DNA of 64,000 nt, from the NCBI GenBank assembly GCA_029378245.1, contig JARKIF010000002.1, positions 806,001-870,000 of the forward strand, in the 5' to 3' direction. Of this stretch, positions 10,182-20,501 are shown piece after piece. The notes under the pieces are model-generated. The model did not search any database, was not told where the DNA came from, and saw only the letters and a program-made list of their open reading frames with translations. Numbering within the stretch: the first letter of the stretch is position 1; every line of letters begins with the position of its first letter. This DNA comes from Roridomyces roridus. Lineage: Eukaryota; Basidiomycota; Agaricomycetes; Agaricales; Mycenaceae. Made by a program: the position numbers and the translations under genes.

Positions 10182-11433
10182 CTAGACAAAATACGGTACA
10201 GTGCTCTTAGAATCGTCAGTCTAGAACCAGCACGAGCAAGGAAACACACCATTCGTCGTGTCTGCATCCCTTTATCCCGCTCGTTCTCCTCCGCCGCACC
10301 ATACACCTTGAAATCACTCTCCCCAGTCTCCGTGATGGTCAATATCGCAGCCATATTCCCGCACCGGTAACCTGCACATGGTACGCGTCAACTTATGCAC
10401 AATCCCAAAAACAAACAACGCGTCAAGTGCACTTACAATAATTCGGCGCACTCCACACCGTGACGAGCTGCTCGTCAAACATATGTTTATACCCCTCATT
10501 GACGAGCTGGTGCGCACGCGCGATGAGCCGCAGTGAGTTGATATGATTGAATTCGCGGGTGACGCTCCCGCCAAACAGCCACCCTGCGCCACGCGGTGAC
10601 ACGGCCCAGTTGTCGACCTCGTCTGGGTCGGACCACATGAGGTCGCAGAATGCGCCTTCGTGCGGGATCTCTTGGGCGCGGGAGAGGACACGGATTTGGT
10701 CTAGAGTGCGGATGTCGGGTGAAAGACCACCATGTACGCAGAGAGTCTCGCCGTCGATAATCTGTGTGAGAGTCAGTAGCAGTACCGCAAGAAGAGAGAA
10801 AGACGTCACAAACCGCAGCGATATTGAGAAAATCAAAAACATTACAACAGGCCTTCCACACCGTCGCACTGCCGTACTTTTGCTGGCACTCGTCTGCCTG
10901 CGTATCATTCGCTACACCAGACCACCCGTCCACGAAACGCACCATAAAAACCGTACACCTGTGTAATCTGCCTGCTCTCGTGGTTCCCTCGTAGCAGCGT
11001 CACCCGGTCGGGATACCTTTTGCAGTAGAGATTAAGGATTGGATGGTGTAGGACAACATAGACGACGCACCTAGCTTTCATAGCCAATAATAGCGAAACA
11101 GTCTCCAAGCTATAGTGCCCACGATCGACAAAATCACCCTAGATAGATACTCAGTCACCAGTGCAGGTAGCGCAAAGGGGAGAACAGAGCACGCGCCATG
11201 AATATATAACTAGTCTCAGGGACAGGCCCACCACGCCTCAACAGCTCGAGTAGATCCCAAAATTGCCCGTGGATGTCGCCACAGATGGTGACCGGGCTTG
11301 CTACAGGCTGGATGTTGCTTTCCTCCATGAGCAGTGCGCGGACGTGCTCGCAGAGGGATTTCATGTCCGCCTCGGGGAGATGTTGGCAGAGCATGAGCTG
11401 GTCCATCCATTTTGCGGGGTCGTAAGGAGCCAT
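10182..11433 (-). CDS. SIT4: Ser/Thr protein phosphatase PP6 catalytic subunit (Sit4-like)
   Basis: This is a PP2A-family metallophosphatase that works with SAPS-domain subunits in G1/S, nutrient and ER-Golgi signalling. It has about 308 residues from [12 protein letters not shown]. Catalytic motifs are [29 protein letters not shown] and the metal-binding histidines. The PP6-type signatures [24 protein letters not shown] and [21 protein letters not shown] decide the subfamily against PP4 and PPG1. The last intron yields the terminal PYFV, where most family members end in YFL, the carboxymethylation site. The first intron, after SYIFM, appears to begin with GC rather than GT in a poor context, so it may be a base error or a real GC-AG intron. 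Confidence 0.92.
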
Positions 11434-11655
11434 GAGCGATTGTGGATGGAATGAAAGCCGGAGATGGCTAAAACGGGTGAAAGCGCGCGCCTCCCAAAAC
11501 GGGGGTGCTCTGAAAACGCGTCAAGGAAGGGCGTTGGATTAGATGGCAAACCGACTTTGGTGGTGAGAAACAGAAGAGATACAGCCAGCCAAATAAACTC
11601 GTCAAAATTCCCGTGGAGGAATGAAAACTAGTGTACAGAATACAATACTCATACA

Positions 11656-13047
11656 TTACTTCCTGTGCTCTTCAAATGGATTCTCCGCATACTCCAGCTC
11701 GTCGTCGTCACTGCTCGGCGGCGCCCCACCCGCAGGCGGTTCATTCGTGCGCAACAACGACACTGGTCGCTTGGGCAACATCCCTAGCTTGCCTGTATAC
11801 ACCATTAGAAAGGGCCGTAGCCCAGAGAACCAACGACTGACCTCCGTCGATCTGAGGACTACCCACGTTAGTCTTGGGCGGGCTGGCGGGCGCTACGAAG
11901 CATCAGCAAGAGAGTAGCAGGTAAAGCAGCAGGGTACCCACCAGCATCATATCCCGTCGCAGTCGCACTCGCGCTGCCCGGCGGCGACAAGTCTCGATCC
12001 CCAGTCGCGTTTGGGTCGTAATACGCAGGAGTCTGAGCCTGTGTTTGCGCCTGCTGTCGTTGCTGCGACGTCTGATACGCAGTATACTGCCCCTGTTGCT
12101 GCTGCTGCTGAGGCGGGTCAGGGTACGGGTTCTGGTTCGCATCGTAGGGATACGTGTCCCCGCCAACACCCCACCCAGACTGCCCTCCCGCAGGCTGGTC
12201 AAACTCCTGTATCTTGGCTTTGACCTTGCTAAAGAGAGAGCCAATAGTCCGCTTGCCACCTGCACACAAGATTTGAGTAAAAGTTTTGTAGACAAAACAC
12301 AAGAACGTACTCTCAGCAAATTTGTTGAATTGCTCAGAAAACTCTTGCAGCGTATCCCTCTCCGACCCCGAGGAAATCTGCCGCTCCGCCTGCGGCCGAG
12401 GCTCCTTGCTGCTGTTGCGCCCGCCAGACGTGTTCTTGGCGCTCGTCTTCGAGCATCAAAGTGCGCGCCAGCTGCTCATCCAATTCCTCCTGCGTCTAGC
12501 AGCCAAGTCAGGAAATAGTACAAAGAATGAATAAGGAAAGAACATACCTGCGGCGCCTGCACCTGCTGCGTGCTCGTATAATCAGGATCGCTCATCCCAA
12601 GCAACACGTCGATCGCGTGGTCCGTGTTGCCATTAACCGAGTCGAGGACAGATTGTCTGTGAATAATAATTATAATGTGAATTGCGCGCAACAGACGAGA
12701 CGAGAACAGTGAACGCACAACAATCCGTCGTCGAAATCCGGAAACATTGCGCGCAGACCGGCAAGCCGAGAGTCCACGACTCGCTCTCTCTCCCTTGGAG
12801 GAGGAGCAGCAGCAGCAGCTTCCGGGGCTGGTTCTACCGGTTCGAGTTCAGGGATTCCTTCGATGGGCGCAGGGGCGGGAGGGCTGGCTGCGATACCGGT
12901 ACCGGTACTAGCAGTTACAGAAGGCGGCTCCTCCGAGTCCTCTGCAGCAGCGTCGGGAGCAGCAGCTGGCGGCGGGTGTTCAGGGTCAGCGTCAGTTTGT
13001 GGCTTGGGCACTTCATCTTGCGTCGTCGTTTCAGGTAGGGTCGTCAT
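11656..13047 (-). CDS. CUE5: CUE-domain ubiquitin-binding protein (Cue5-like)
   Basis: The start at 13047 gives MTTLPETTTQDE, followed by a long Pro/Ala/Glu-rich disordered region. The CUE domain follows (RLAGLRAMFPDFDDGLL, spliced to QSVLDSVNGNTDHAIDVLLGM), with the conserved MFP and LL motifs that bind ubiquitin. Next come TQEELDEQLARTLMLED, then FNKFAES/GKRTIGSLFSKVKAK, as in Cue5 proteins. These are ubiquitin-Atg8 adaptors for aggrephagy in yeast (family knowledge). The C-terminus is Gln/Tyr-rich and ends NPFEEHRK. Within the exon around 12,395-12,425, a glutamine-rich stretch shifts frame between HVWRAQQQQ and SERDTLQEF. Both sides look coding, so I suspect a single-base indel. Confidence 0.85.
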
Positions 13048-13314
13048 CGGACGTAGTCTGTATGTAGTGGTTGCGGAAAGAGTCTGAGATACCACAAAGT
13101 CGCAGCATCAAGATTCTGTTACGGGTGGCTATTCATGGTCGTCGTTGACTACGCCGGAAGTGGCCGGCAACAAATTTATGGCGTTGGTCTTGCGTTGCTC
13201 GAAGGAATATTCGGGAGAAGAGGATAGAGAGGAATTCGCAATCGCCAACTAAATTCAAAAGCACTTCTTTTCCATATCGTAACACTCGTTTTTACAGCAT
13301 CCATGTACCAAATT

Positions 13315-15138
13315 CTAAGGTGAAGAAAAAAGAATTCTAGTTGAGACGGTTCTTGCCAAAGCCAAATTCTTGCCACCCTTCCGACCCTTGCCTGTAGCAG
13401 CAGATGTAGCCGTCGCCGCTGCTGCATCAGTGGCTACCGCAGTCGCAGTCGCAGTCGCTACACCAGCCACCGACGCGGTTCCCGTTATCGCCGAGGCAGC
13501 TCCAGCAGCAGCGAAAGTCGGAACAGCAACAACGGTCGCAACTGAAAAGAAAAACCCCGCATCAATACGAAAATCAGGGAAAGAAGAAGGGAGACGACGT
13601 ACGAGGACCAAGAAGCGAGTTGACGACGTCGGTCTGGAAGGCGCCGACACCAGCGTTGCCCGCATTGATAGAGGTGAGAGTACCATCCGTGAGATCAGCG
13701 GCAGCTTGGGCGTTCGCGGCGTCAGTCTGGTCCAGGTTCAGACCGTTCTGCGCAGCGACGGTGCCACCAGAAGAAAGAACGTTAAGCGCCTGTTTGTTCA
13801 AATGTGAGTGGTGGAATAGTATTAGATGAATGCAAGAGCCGCACCGTCTCAATGGCAAGCTGCACGGCCTTCTTCAAGTCAACAGCCTGCTGGGTCGTCA
13901 AGACAGCGTTGGCAGCCGTCGTCGAGTTGCCTCCGAGGTCCGCAGCGTCGTTCTGGCCAGCCAGATTGTCGATGGGGATGTCGATAGCCGTACCAGTTGC
14001 AGTCTGGTAACGAATGAAAAACAAGTCAACGTGTGTAGTAGTACAAAGAAGAACGCGAGGAGACTGACCTTGATCTCATCAACGAGATCCGCGGTGAGCT
14101 CGCCACGGGCAGCAAGGAACGCGAGGTCCTCGATAACCCGGGCACGGCGGTAGTTCTCGGCAAGCTCCTCGCGGCTCTCGACCGTGGGGAAGAAGTGGCG
14201 GGAAGCGAAACGAGCGTTCTTGCCCTTGCCCTTACCCTTCTTCCCGGTCGTGGCCGTCGTTCCAGTGGTCGCCGTCGTTCCGGTAGCCGCACCAGCGCCA
14301 GTCGCTGCAGTCGCTGCGGTCGTCGCTGCGAAAGAACAGTAAGACCAGGTAAATCGACAGAAGCAAGATGCGTACCCTGAGTGACTGCCGCACAACCGCC
14401 AAACGGACCAGCACCTTGAGCGAGGGAAAGCGTGTTGTTGGCTCCACCGCTATTGAGACGGATAAGACACGTCTGGCCATCAGTGCCACCAGTGCAAGTC
14501 GTGCCGGTAGGGAGCTGAGCAGAAAACGGAACGTCGGCAGGGCCGCCGCTAAGAAAAGTCCTAGTCAGTGTCCTTCAAAGAAAGTAGAGAGTGAGCGACG
14601 TACTGGAGGATTCCAGCAGTACCCGGTGCCTGGACGAGGACAGTCGCGGGTTCCCATGTCTTGCCCGTCGCGTCGGTGTTGACCATGACAGTGAATGGAC
14701 CTCCACCGTCAGCGTTCACTTGATGGAGTATCAAGCTAACGGTGCCGTTGGCGGTGACGGAGGGGAGGGCGCCTCCGCCTTGCGCCTCGGCGTCGGCGAG
14801 CGCAGTGGGGATGTCGATGCTGCCACTCTGGAGGGTGGCACCACAGGGATCTAACAAAAGGTCAGTTAGGGCAGCGCAACGCATCGGAAACAACGAACCG
14901 TCTTTGAGGTTCTTAAGGACTGGCGTATCGAGTTGGAACGGTTGCTCGGTCGTCCCGGTTCTCGGCGTGCTATTCGCTGAACCAAAGTCAGACTACGAGG
15001 AGGCAACGTAGGGAAAGGTGACTTACTGACGCCAAAGCCCATGGTGGTGATACCATTGGCGCCGACAACAGAGGTGATAACGACGTGACCATAGGCAGAA
15101 GCCGCGCAGCCTAGCAGCGTGAGGGCAGAGAACTTCAT
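13315..15138 (-). CDS. Secreted Egh16-like (gEgh16/MAS-type, DUF3129) protein with long Ala/Thr-rich tail
   Basis: The protein starts with a signal peptide (MKFSALTLLGCAASAYG) followed by HVVITSVVGANGITTMGFG. The family core comes next: DPCGATLQSGSIDI, SLILHQVNADGGGPF, GILQGGPADVPF, TCTGGTDGQTCLIRL and GPFGGCAAV, with paired cysteines. This matches the Egh16/MAS proteins first known from powdery mildew and Magnaporthe infection structures (family knowledge). What follows is unusual: a low-complexity TTATTG/GAG region, a basic GKKGKGKGKN patch, a helical segment (RHFFPTVESREELAENYRR) and then a repetitive Asn/Ala/Thr-rich domain (NLAGQNDAADLGGN, VLTTQQAVDLKKAVQ), ending in a second basic patch (GKGRKGGKN). 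The C-terminal end is the least certain part. It is divergent from the amidohydrolase. Confidence 0.85.
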
Positions 15139-16102
15139 CTTCGATGTCAACGAAAAGGGACTTGAGAGCGAGGCAAGTGCGAAGGTGAATGAAAGTGGAT
15201 AGGCTGCCTGGCCGCTGTGAAGAGAACGATAGAAGAGAAGCGCTAGAGAAACCCGACTGCCTGCGGGGTCCAAGATGGATGAAGAAAGTGAGAGTGGAGT
15301 GGCCAAGTACTTATACCAGTTGCGCCCTCGTTAACCAGCCAACGCGAACCATGTGCTTGCAGTTATGTTGACTTGGGGACGGATGCCCAGAACCTGCTCT
15401 GGATTTCAAGTCTTGGCTCCAGGACCGGGTTGAAGATTATCCAGTGCGATCCTCGCTTAACCTGAGGAGTCCGATCCTCTGCAAAACGACGCGACAAGTG
15501 GTGTTGGGTACGCGCAATGTGCTATGGAGAAACGGCTGCATCAAGTTGGACTGAGAAAGACCGAGAAACGGCCAGTGAACGCTCTTGAGGAAACAACCAA
15601 GGTGAGCCAAACTATCAACACACCAACCTGCAATTGCCAATCGGCAATTGATCGACAAACTTGATCACCCTCCCTTCCAACTTCCTTCACGCTCGTTGCG
15701 TTGTCCGATGGCCGCAGTGGATTTTTGGTCAATTTGCGACGGAAATCCATGGCAGCCACCTCTTCCCGGATCGGTTGATGAGCGACGGCTCCGAATCTCG
15801 GACTTGCTGTTGCCGCTAAACTTAGGCTAAACTGCCGCATCGCGCTCTCTATCGCGCTAGCAACTAGTTTCCTCGGCCAAGACTTTCTTCCTGGATTCGC
15901 TGACGTCGGCTCTTCAACTATCTTCCAACAAATCCTAGCCCTTCTGAAGTTGCTTACATGAAAACGGCATACCCATCCTTCAAGCCGCCCTGAGGCCTCC
16001 AACTTTAGGATTCTGTTCCCAGACAAGAGTGCAGCTGACACGTATTAGCTACACGTCAGTGAGTACATTAAAAAGAGACTTGTCAGGCTATAATAAAGTC
16101 TC
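15139..16102. promoter_or_regulatory. Divergent intergenic region
   Basis: About 960 bases separate the starts of the secreted Egh16-like gene (-) and the amidohydrolase (+). A TATAAGTA-like element on the - strand near 15308-15316 could serve the secreted gene. A TATAATAAA element at 16089-16097 lies only a few bases before the amidohydrolase ATG. A 166-codon frame at 15541-16041 (-) has no recognisable content, and I do not call it a gene. Confidence 0.4.
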
Positions 16103-17177
16103 ATGGAGTCTTCTCCAAAGATCGATGTCCATACCCACTATCTGACCCCAGCGTACGTCCAGGCGCTCAAGGACGCTGGGCAATTTCCAGGCCCGGATGG
16201 TCTTCCCTTCACTCCGGTGCGGATTCCTTTGAGCTTGGTTGCAACCTGATTTGCCGACTTGTTAATCAGACCTGGAATCCCGACGATCATCTAGCGTTCA
16301 TGGAAAAGAACAACATCTCGAAATCCATACTGAGCTGCTCGTCGCCCGGCACCCACTTGATCCCAGGCAACGACACCTTGGGCGAGAGGTGACCCGAGAA
16401 GTGAACGTCTACGCTGCCGACCTAAAGCTCAAGTACCCCTCCAAATTCGGTTTCTTCGCGTCACTTCCGCTTCCGGACATCGCCGGAAGCCTACTCGAAA
16501 TCGACTACGCGCTCGACGAGCTCAATGCCGATGGCTTCGTCCTACTCTCCAACTTCCACGGTATTTACATGGGTGATCCTCAACTCTCGCCCATCTACGC
16601 GAAACTCCAGGAGCGTCGCGCCACCGTATTCGTACACCCCACAGCCCCCTGCATTGCACGAACCTGTAATCACGACGTGCGCTCCAGCGCGCCCCTCGCT
16701 GACGCCTACATGATCCCAATCATGGAATACCTCTTCGACAGCACCCGTACTTTCGTCGACCTCCTCCTCAGCGGCACCGCCGCCGCGCATCCAGACGTCA
16801 ATTTCATCGTCCCCCACTGCGGGTCCGCGCTCCCCAGCCTGTTGGACCGCATGGTCGTTTCGTCTTCTTGGGACTCTGACGGATTCGTCAGCACGCGGGG
16901 ACCCATCCAGCCCATCACGGCGAGTTTCGTCAAAGAGCTGTTTGCGAAACAGTTTTATTTCGACCTCGCTGGTGTGGCGATGGCGAATCAGATCCATCAT
17001 ATGCTCAGGTGGGTGGGGACTGAGAGGTTCTTGTATGGGAGCGATGTGCCGTGGACTCCGTGGGCGGGTGCGGAAAAGCGGTTGAAGGAAATCGAGGAGG
17101 AGCTTCCGAAGCTGTTTGGGGAGCAGGAGATTCGGGATATTTGTTATGGGAATGCGCTGAAATTGTTAGCGATGTGA
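16103..17177 (+). CDS. Amidohydrolase (ACMSD-type decarboxylase family), frame-broken
   Basis: This is a metal-dependent amidohydrolase-2 family enzyme. Relatives decarboxylate aminocarboxymuconate semialdehyde, 6-methylsalicylate and similar aromatic acids. The exact substrate is not evident. Exon 1 (MESSPKIDVHTHYLTP) has the HxH metal motif. An intron at about 16218-16269 joins PFTP to TWNPDDHLAFMEKNN. Later ligand motifs are VFVHPTAP, FIVPHCGS and LYGSDVPW, and the protein ends ALKLLAM. At about 16386-16391 the frame breaks between GNDTLGER and LTREVNVYAADL: one base appears missing and an in-frame TGA results. No GT-AG intron repairs it. The gene is either a recent pseudogene or the result of a single-base error, and I favour error given similar breaks in neighbours. 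Confidence 0.8.
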
Positions 17178-17693
17178 TTTTTCTTCTTGTTCACTGACGA
17201 GAAGAGGCTGCGATTTCGAGTCCCAATGTAGTAATGTATGCAACCCCAAATTTGTGCGATACTTAGAACTACGTGAATCCAAATGGTAAGTTCGACGTCG
17301 CGTCTGATGCCAGATGAACGCGTGGGAGATTGACGCGCCCTTCTTCTTTTCGCTACCACCATGCACCTTCAGTCTCTGCACGTGCACAATGCCGCCAGAC
17401 GCGTCTCCATTCTCCGATATTCCCTTGTTCACAACTGAGGCCATTAGCAGATGGTGAAAGGCAGTGTACCCTTGAAGCGTGCTGACCTCCTTCCCAAAGC
17501 GGCAATATCGAGGCCAAATCGAGGTGCCCATCTTCGCTGCTACCGCCATGGCCATAACATTCCTCAGCGCGTCCCTGCACGTGTCCAAGGACGTCAGACG
17601 CGTCTCCATTCCCGATCGTTTGTTTGCCATGTCTCATGAAAGTTTGGTCACGGTCAGCCACCCTCCATTGCACCTTTGCGTCTTACCACCAAC
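17178..17693. promoter_or_regulatory. Upstream region of membrane kinase with family repeat
   Basis: This region contains the family-wide upstream repeat (about 17280-17420) in the orientation expected for the + strand gene, and a second partial copy of it near 17540-17640. Three ACGCGT hexamers lie at 17318, 17399 and 17598. ACGCGT is the MCB site bound by MBF in cell-cycle promoters (established), but the hexamer is common elsewhere in this window, so a regulatory role is only a suggestion. Confidence 0.4.
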
Positions 17694-19907
17694 ATGTCCT
17701 CGTTCGCGCTCTTCAACGCGCTCTCAAGCCTCCTCAATGGCTTCATCGACCACCGCCGTTCCCTCCGAATCGTCATCGACCGGGCCCTCGCCGTCGTGCG
17801 CCGTGGACTCGTCAAGAGCCATACTGGTCCCCAAGTCACTGGCATTCGCTACCCCCTTGTCTACATCTCGCCTCCCCCGCCTCCTCCACCTCCTCCACCT
17901 CCTCCAACTCGTACGATACCATGGGACGTTCCAGGCACCCCGACGATTCCAACTGGCGATTATCAAGCCCCGTTTGCGCTATGGGTCATATCGTCCTTGA
18001 CGGCCCTCGCAACTTTCGTCGTTGTGCTCTCCCTGCTCGCCAGGTTCGGTGCGGGACGTCAGCTTGTCAAGATCGTTGACGTCTCCTTGGCGTGTCTCTA
18101 TTTCGTGTTTGTGATTTGCGTATTGGTCCCCGTCGTGCTCCTCGTACGCGGTGCGGCCTGTTTGCAGCGTTCCATCCGTTTCCTCCTCCAGCTCTCCACC
18201 ACCGCGGTCGCCCTCAGCTTCCGTCAAATCCAAATCAAAGTCCAGGTCGCGTTATACCTGCTGGACAATGCCAAAGTGCACCTCCTCCTGGGGGTTAGCA
18301 AGGCCACCGCCAACGTCAGCAGCGGCAATAAATATATTGTCGCTCCCCTCGTCCTCCTCATCGCCATTGGACTCGAAGTGGTCGACAATCTACGAGATGT
18401 GATCCACAAGTACTGTCATACCGAACGCGTTCATGAAACTGCTCTCGATGCGAACGAAGGCTTCCCGCCCGACCCACACCCACCCGACCTCCACTTCGAC
18501 GACCCGCCGGCTTACCACCGTCCCACTATCGTTGATGTGCAAGAAATCGAAACGGCTGCGAGCCTAAAGACCAACTCCTATGCTACGGCCCCCAGCGTCA
18601 ACGCAGAACGCCCTTCATTCGACAATACTGGTGCTGATTCAGAACGTGAAGCGGATCCTCCCGACGCCGCGCCCGACGAAGACACGTTCTGGGGTCGTGA
18701 ACGATGGAGGGCCAAGACCATTCCAGGCCTCTTGTCGCATGTGGACCCTGCTTTACTCCGCGTCAAAGACCAACTGGGTAGCGGGGCTTTCGGAGATGTC
18801 ATCAAGGTGGAGAATAAGATTACTGGAGGCGTATACGCCGTCAAGCGCATTGACCGTGCCCAGCACTCCGATACCGAGTCAGTCTGTAGTTCGAGAGGTC
18901 GGATGCCACCTGCGCATGGCCCACAACGCGGTGGTCCCGGTCGTGCACGGCTTCTTTGAAGACACGAAGTCCTTGTACGTGATCATGGTATGCTATCATT
19001 CTCTTTCCACCTTTCCTTGATCTCAAATATCATCTCCAGGACTGCGGCCGGCGGTGCTTCTCGAGCCTAATCACGTCGCTGACAGTCGAGTCCGCTCGGT
19101 TCTTTGCGGCGCAGCTCGTGAGTGACACTTGCCTTGATTGATGCTGGCGCCCGACTTCTCTTGCAGGTCCTCGGCATGCAAGCCATCCACCAACGCGGAA
19201 TCCTGCACAGGGACCTCAAAAGCAGCAATTTGATCCTCGGGGTGGACGGTCATCTGCAAATCATCGACTTTGGGATTGCGCGTACTTTCGACGAGCCGGA
19301 TTCAAAGCAGTTCCCCGCCTGGCACGATCTCAAGAACCGAGGGACCGATGCCTTCCCGATGCTATGGGTCGGCAAGGACAACCCCCATTCCTGCAGCAGC
19401 TGGTGCGGCACGGAGGCTTACATGTGCGCTGACATCCAGATGGGGACGGATTACTCATACAACGCCGACCTATGGTCTTTTGGCGTCGTTCTTTATGAGT
19501 GGTTGGCAGCTGGCGAGGCAAGTCATTCTGTACTTTTGACTTTGGTTTTCTGACACCTTGCCCGTAGGTGCCCGACTTCTACTTTGATGACTTTGAAGAA
19601 GATCGCCCCGAAGTCCAGTGGTCACCGGTGCCCAAGTCCGTGCTCGACGATTCAGCCATGCTGTCGTTCTTGAAGAAGGTATGCCCGTGCTCGCAGCACA
19701 TTCACCCAGTCTCAACTTGTTTCCCCAGATATTTTCCGTAAATTATCGCCAACGATTCGAGGATTACGGAGAACTGAAAGCACATCCCATGTGGGGGCCC
19801 CAACAGTACGTCCAGTCTGCCTAGTCGCAACGTTCTCTCATTTCTTCTCTAGTGACTGGAAAGCCCACATGGAGCGCCGCCTGCCTCCGCCCGATCTCAA
19901 TGCATAG
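17694..19907 (+). CDS. Multi-pass membrane protein with C-terminal Ser/Thr kinase domain, frame-broken
   Basis: The start is MSSFALFNALSS. A run of 12 prolines lies near residue 65. Three hydrophobic segments sit at roughly residues 92-118, 127-152 and 213-232. They are followed by an acidic linker and a kinase domain from about residue 360: LGSGAFGDV (Gly loop), YAVKRID (ATP Lys), REVGCHLRMA (alpha-C Glu), HRDLKSSN (catalytic loop), IIDFGIA and GTEAYMCADI. The C-terminus resembles an AGC-type tail (HPMWGPQ). The frame breaks at about 18876-18882 between HSDTE and QSVVREVG, with one extra base or two missing. Everything after it is well conserved, so error or very recent loss is likely. The 3' end beyond the TAG at 19905 is uncertain because more open frame follows to about 20190. 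Two N-terminal paralogues lie at 1-369 and 27621-28271. Confidence 0.75.
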
Positions 19908-20501
19908 AATCATTCGTCAATTCCCCCATATACCCCTCCTCTGTTTCTTTCCTTTTTCTTCTTCTCGCCAACACCCTCCTCGAGAATCGGGCAAGACCCA
20001 CGAAGACGCTACGGGACCGAAGAAGGATGAAGGCTGTAGTGGCGGCGTGGCGAAGCTGACGACGAGCATGGAAGAGTTTCGTGCGGAAGACCGGTGTGTG
20101 CTGGGGACGCCCATCAAGGACCACCACCGGACGACGATTACGACAAACTCGACACTCGGATGTTGGCAATGCCCGTCTCTTGCTGCGTGAGTGCTTTTCT
20201 TTCGCTCTCAGCCGCCGGTGTCTGACTTAAGATAGGGCTGGAGTCCTTGGTACCGAAGCTATAGTTCGTGGACTCTTTGTCCGACCGGGAGGGCTTTTTT
20301 CCTACTTTTTTCTCTTACTCCTCTATCTCTCTCTATCTCAGTCTTCGTATCTATGTACATGTCAATCATATCTGGCATTCTGGTATCCTGTGTTAGTCTA
20401 AGCGCCTCGTGGTCCTGCACAAGTCGTCCATCACCTCGTTTGATCAAATATCCCCATTCGTCCTCGTCCTCCTCAAATTTTTCAGACGTCCTCGAAGCAC
20501 G
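19908..20501. other. Intergenic stretch between membrane kinase and TSR1
   Basis: The sequence at 19908-20190 has an open frame (ESGKTHEDATGPKKDE) that may be an unrecognised last exon of the kinase. The rest, pyrimidine-rich from 20290 to 20350, probably holds the kinase terminator and the TSR1 promoter. Confidence 0.35.

Noticed and set aside
15541..16041. Frame of 166 codons on the - strand upstream of the amidohydrolase
   Set aside because: It has no homology that I recognise and no introns in a genome where most genes have them. It lies in a likely promoter region.
17318..17603. ACGCGT hexamers as proof of MBF cell-cycle control of the membrane kinase
   Set aside because: The hexamer recurs many times elsewhere in the window, including inside genes, so the local count is not convincing on its own.
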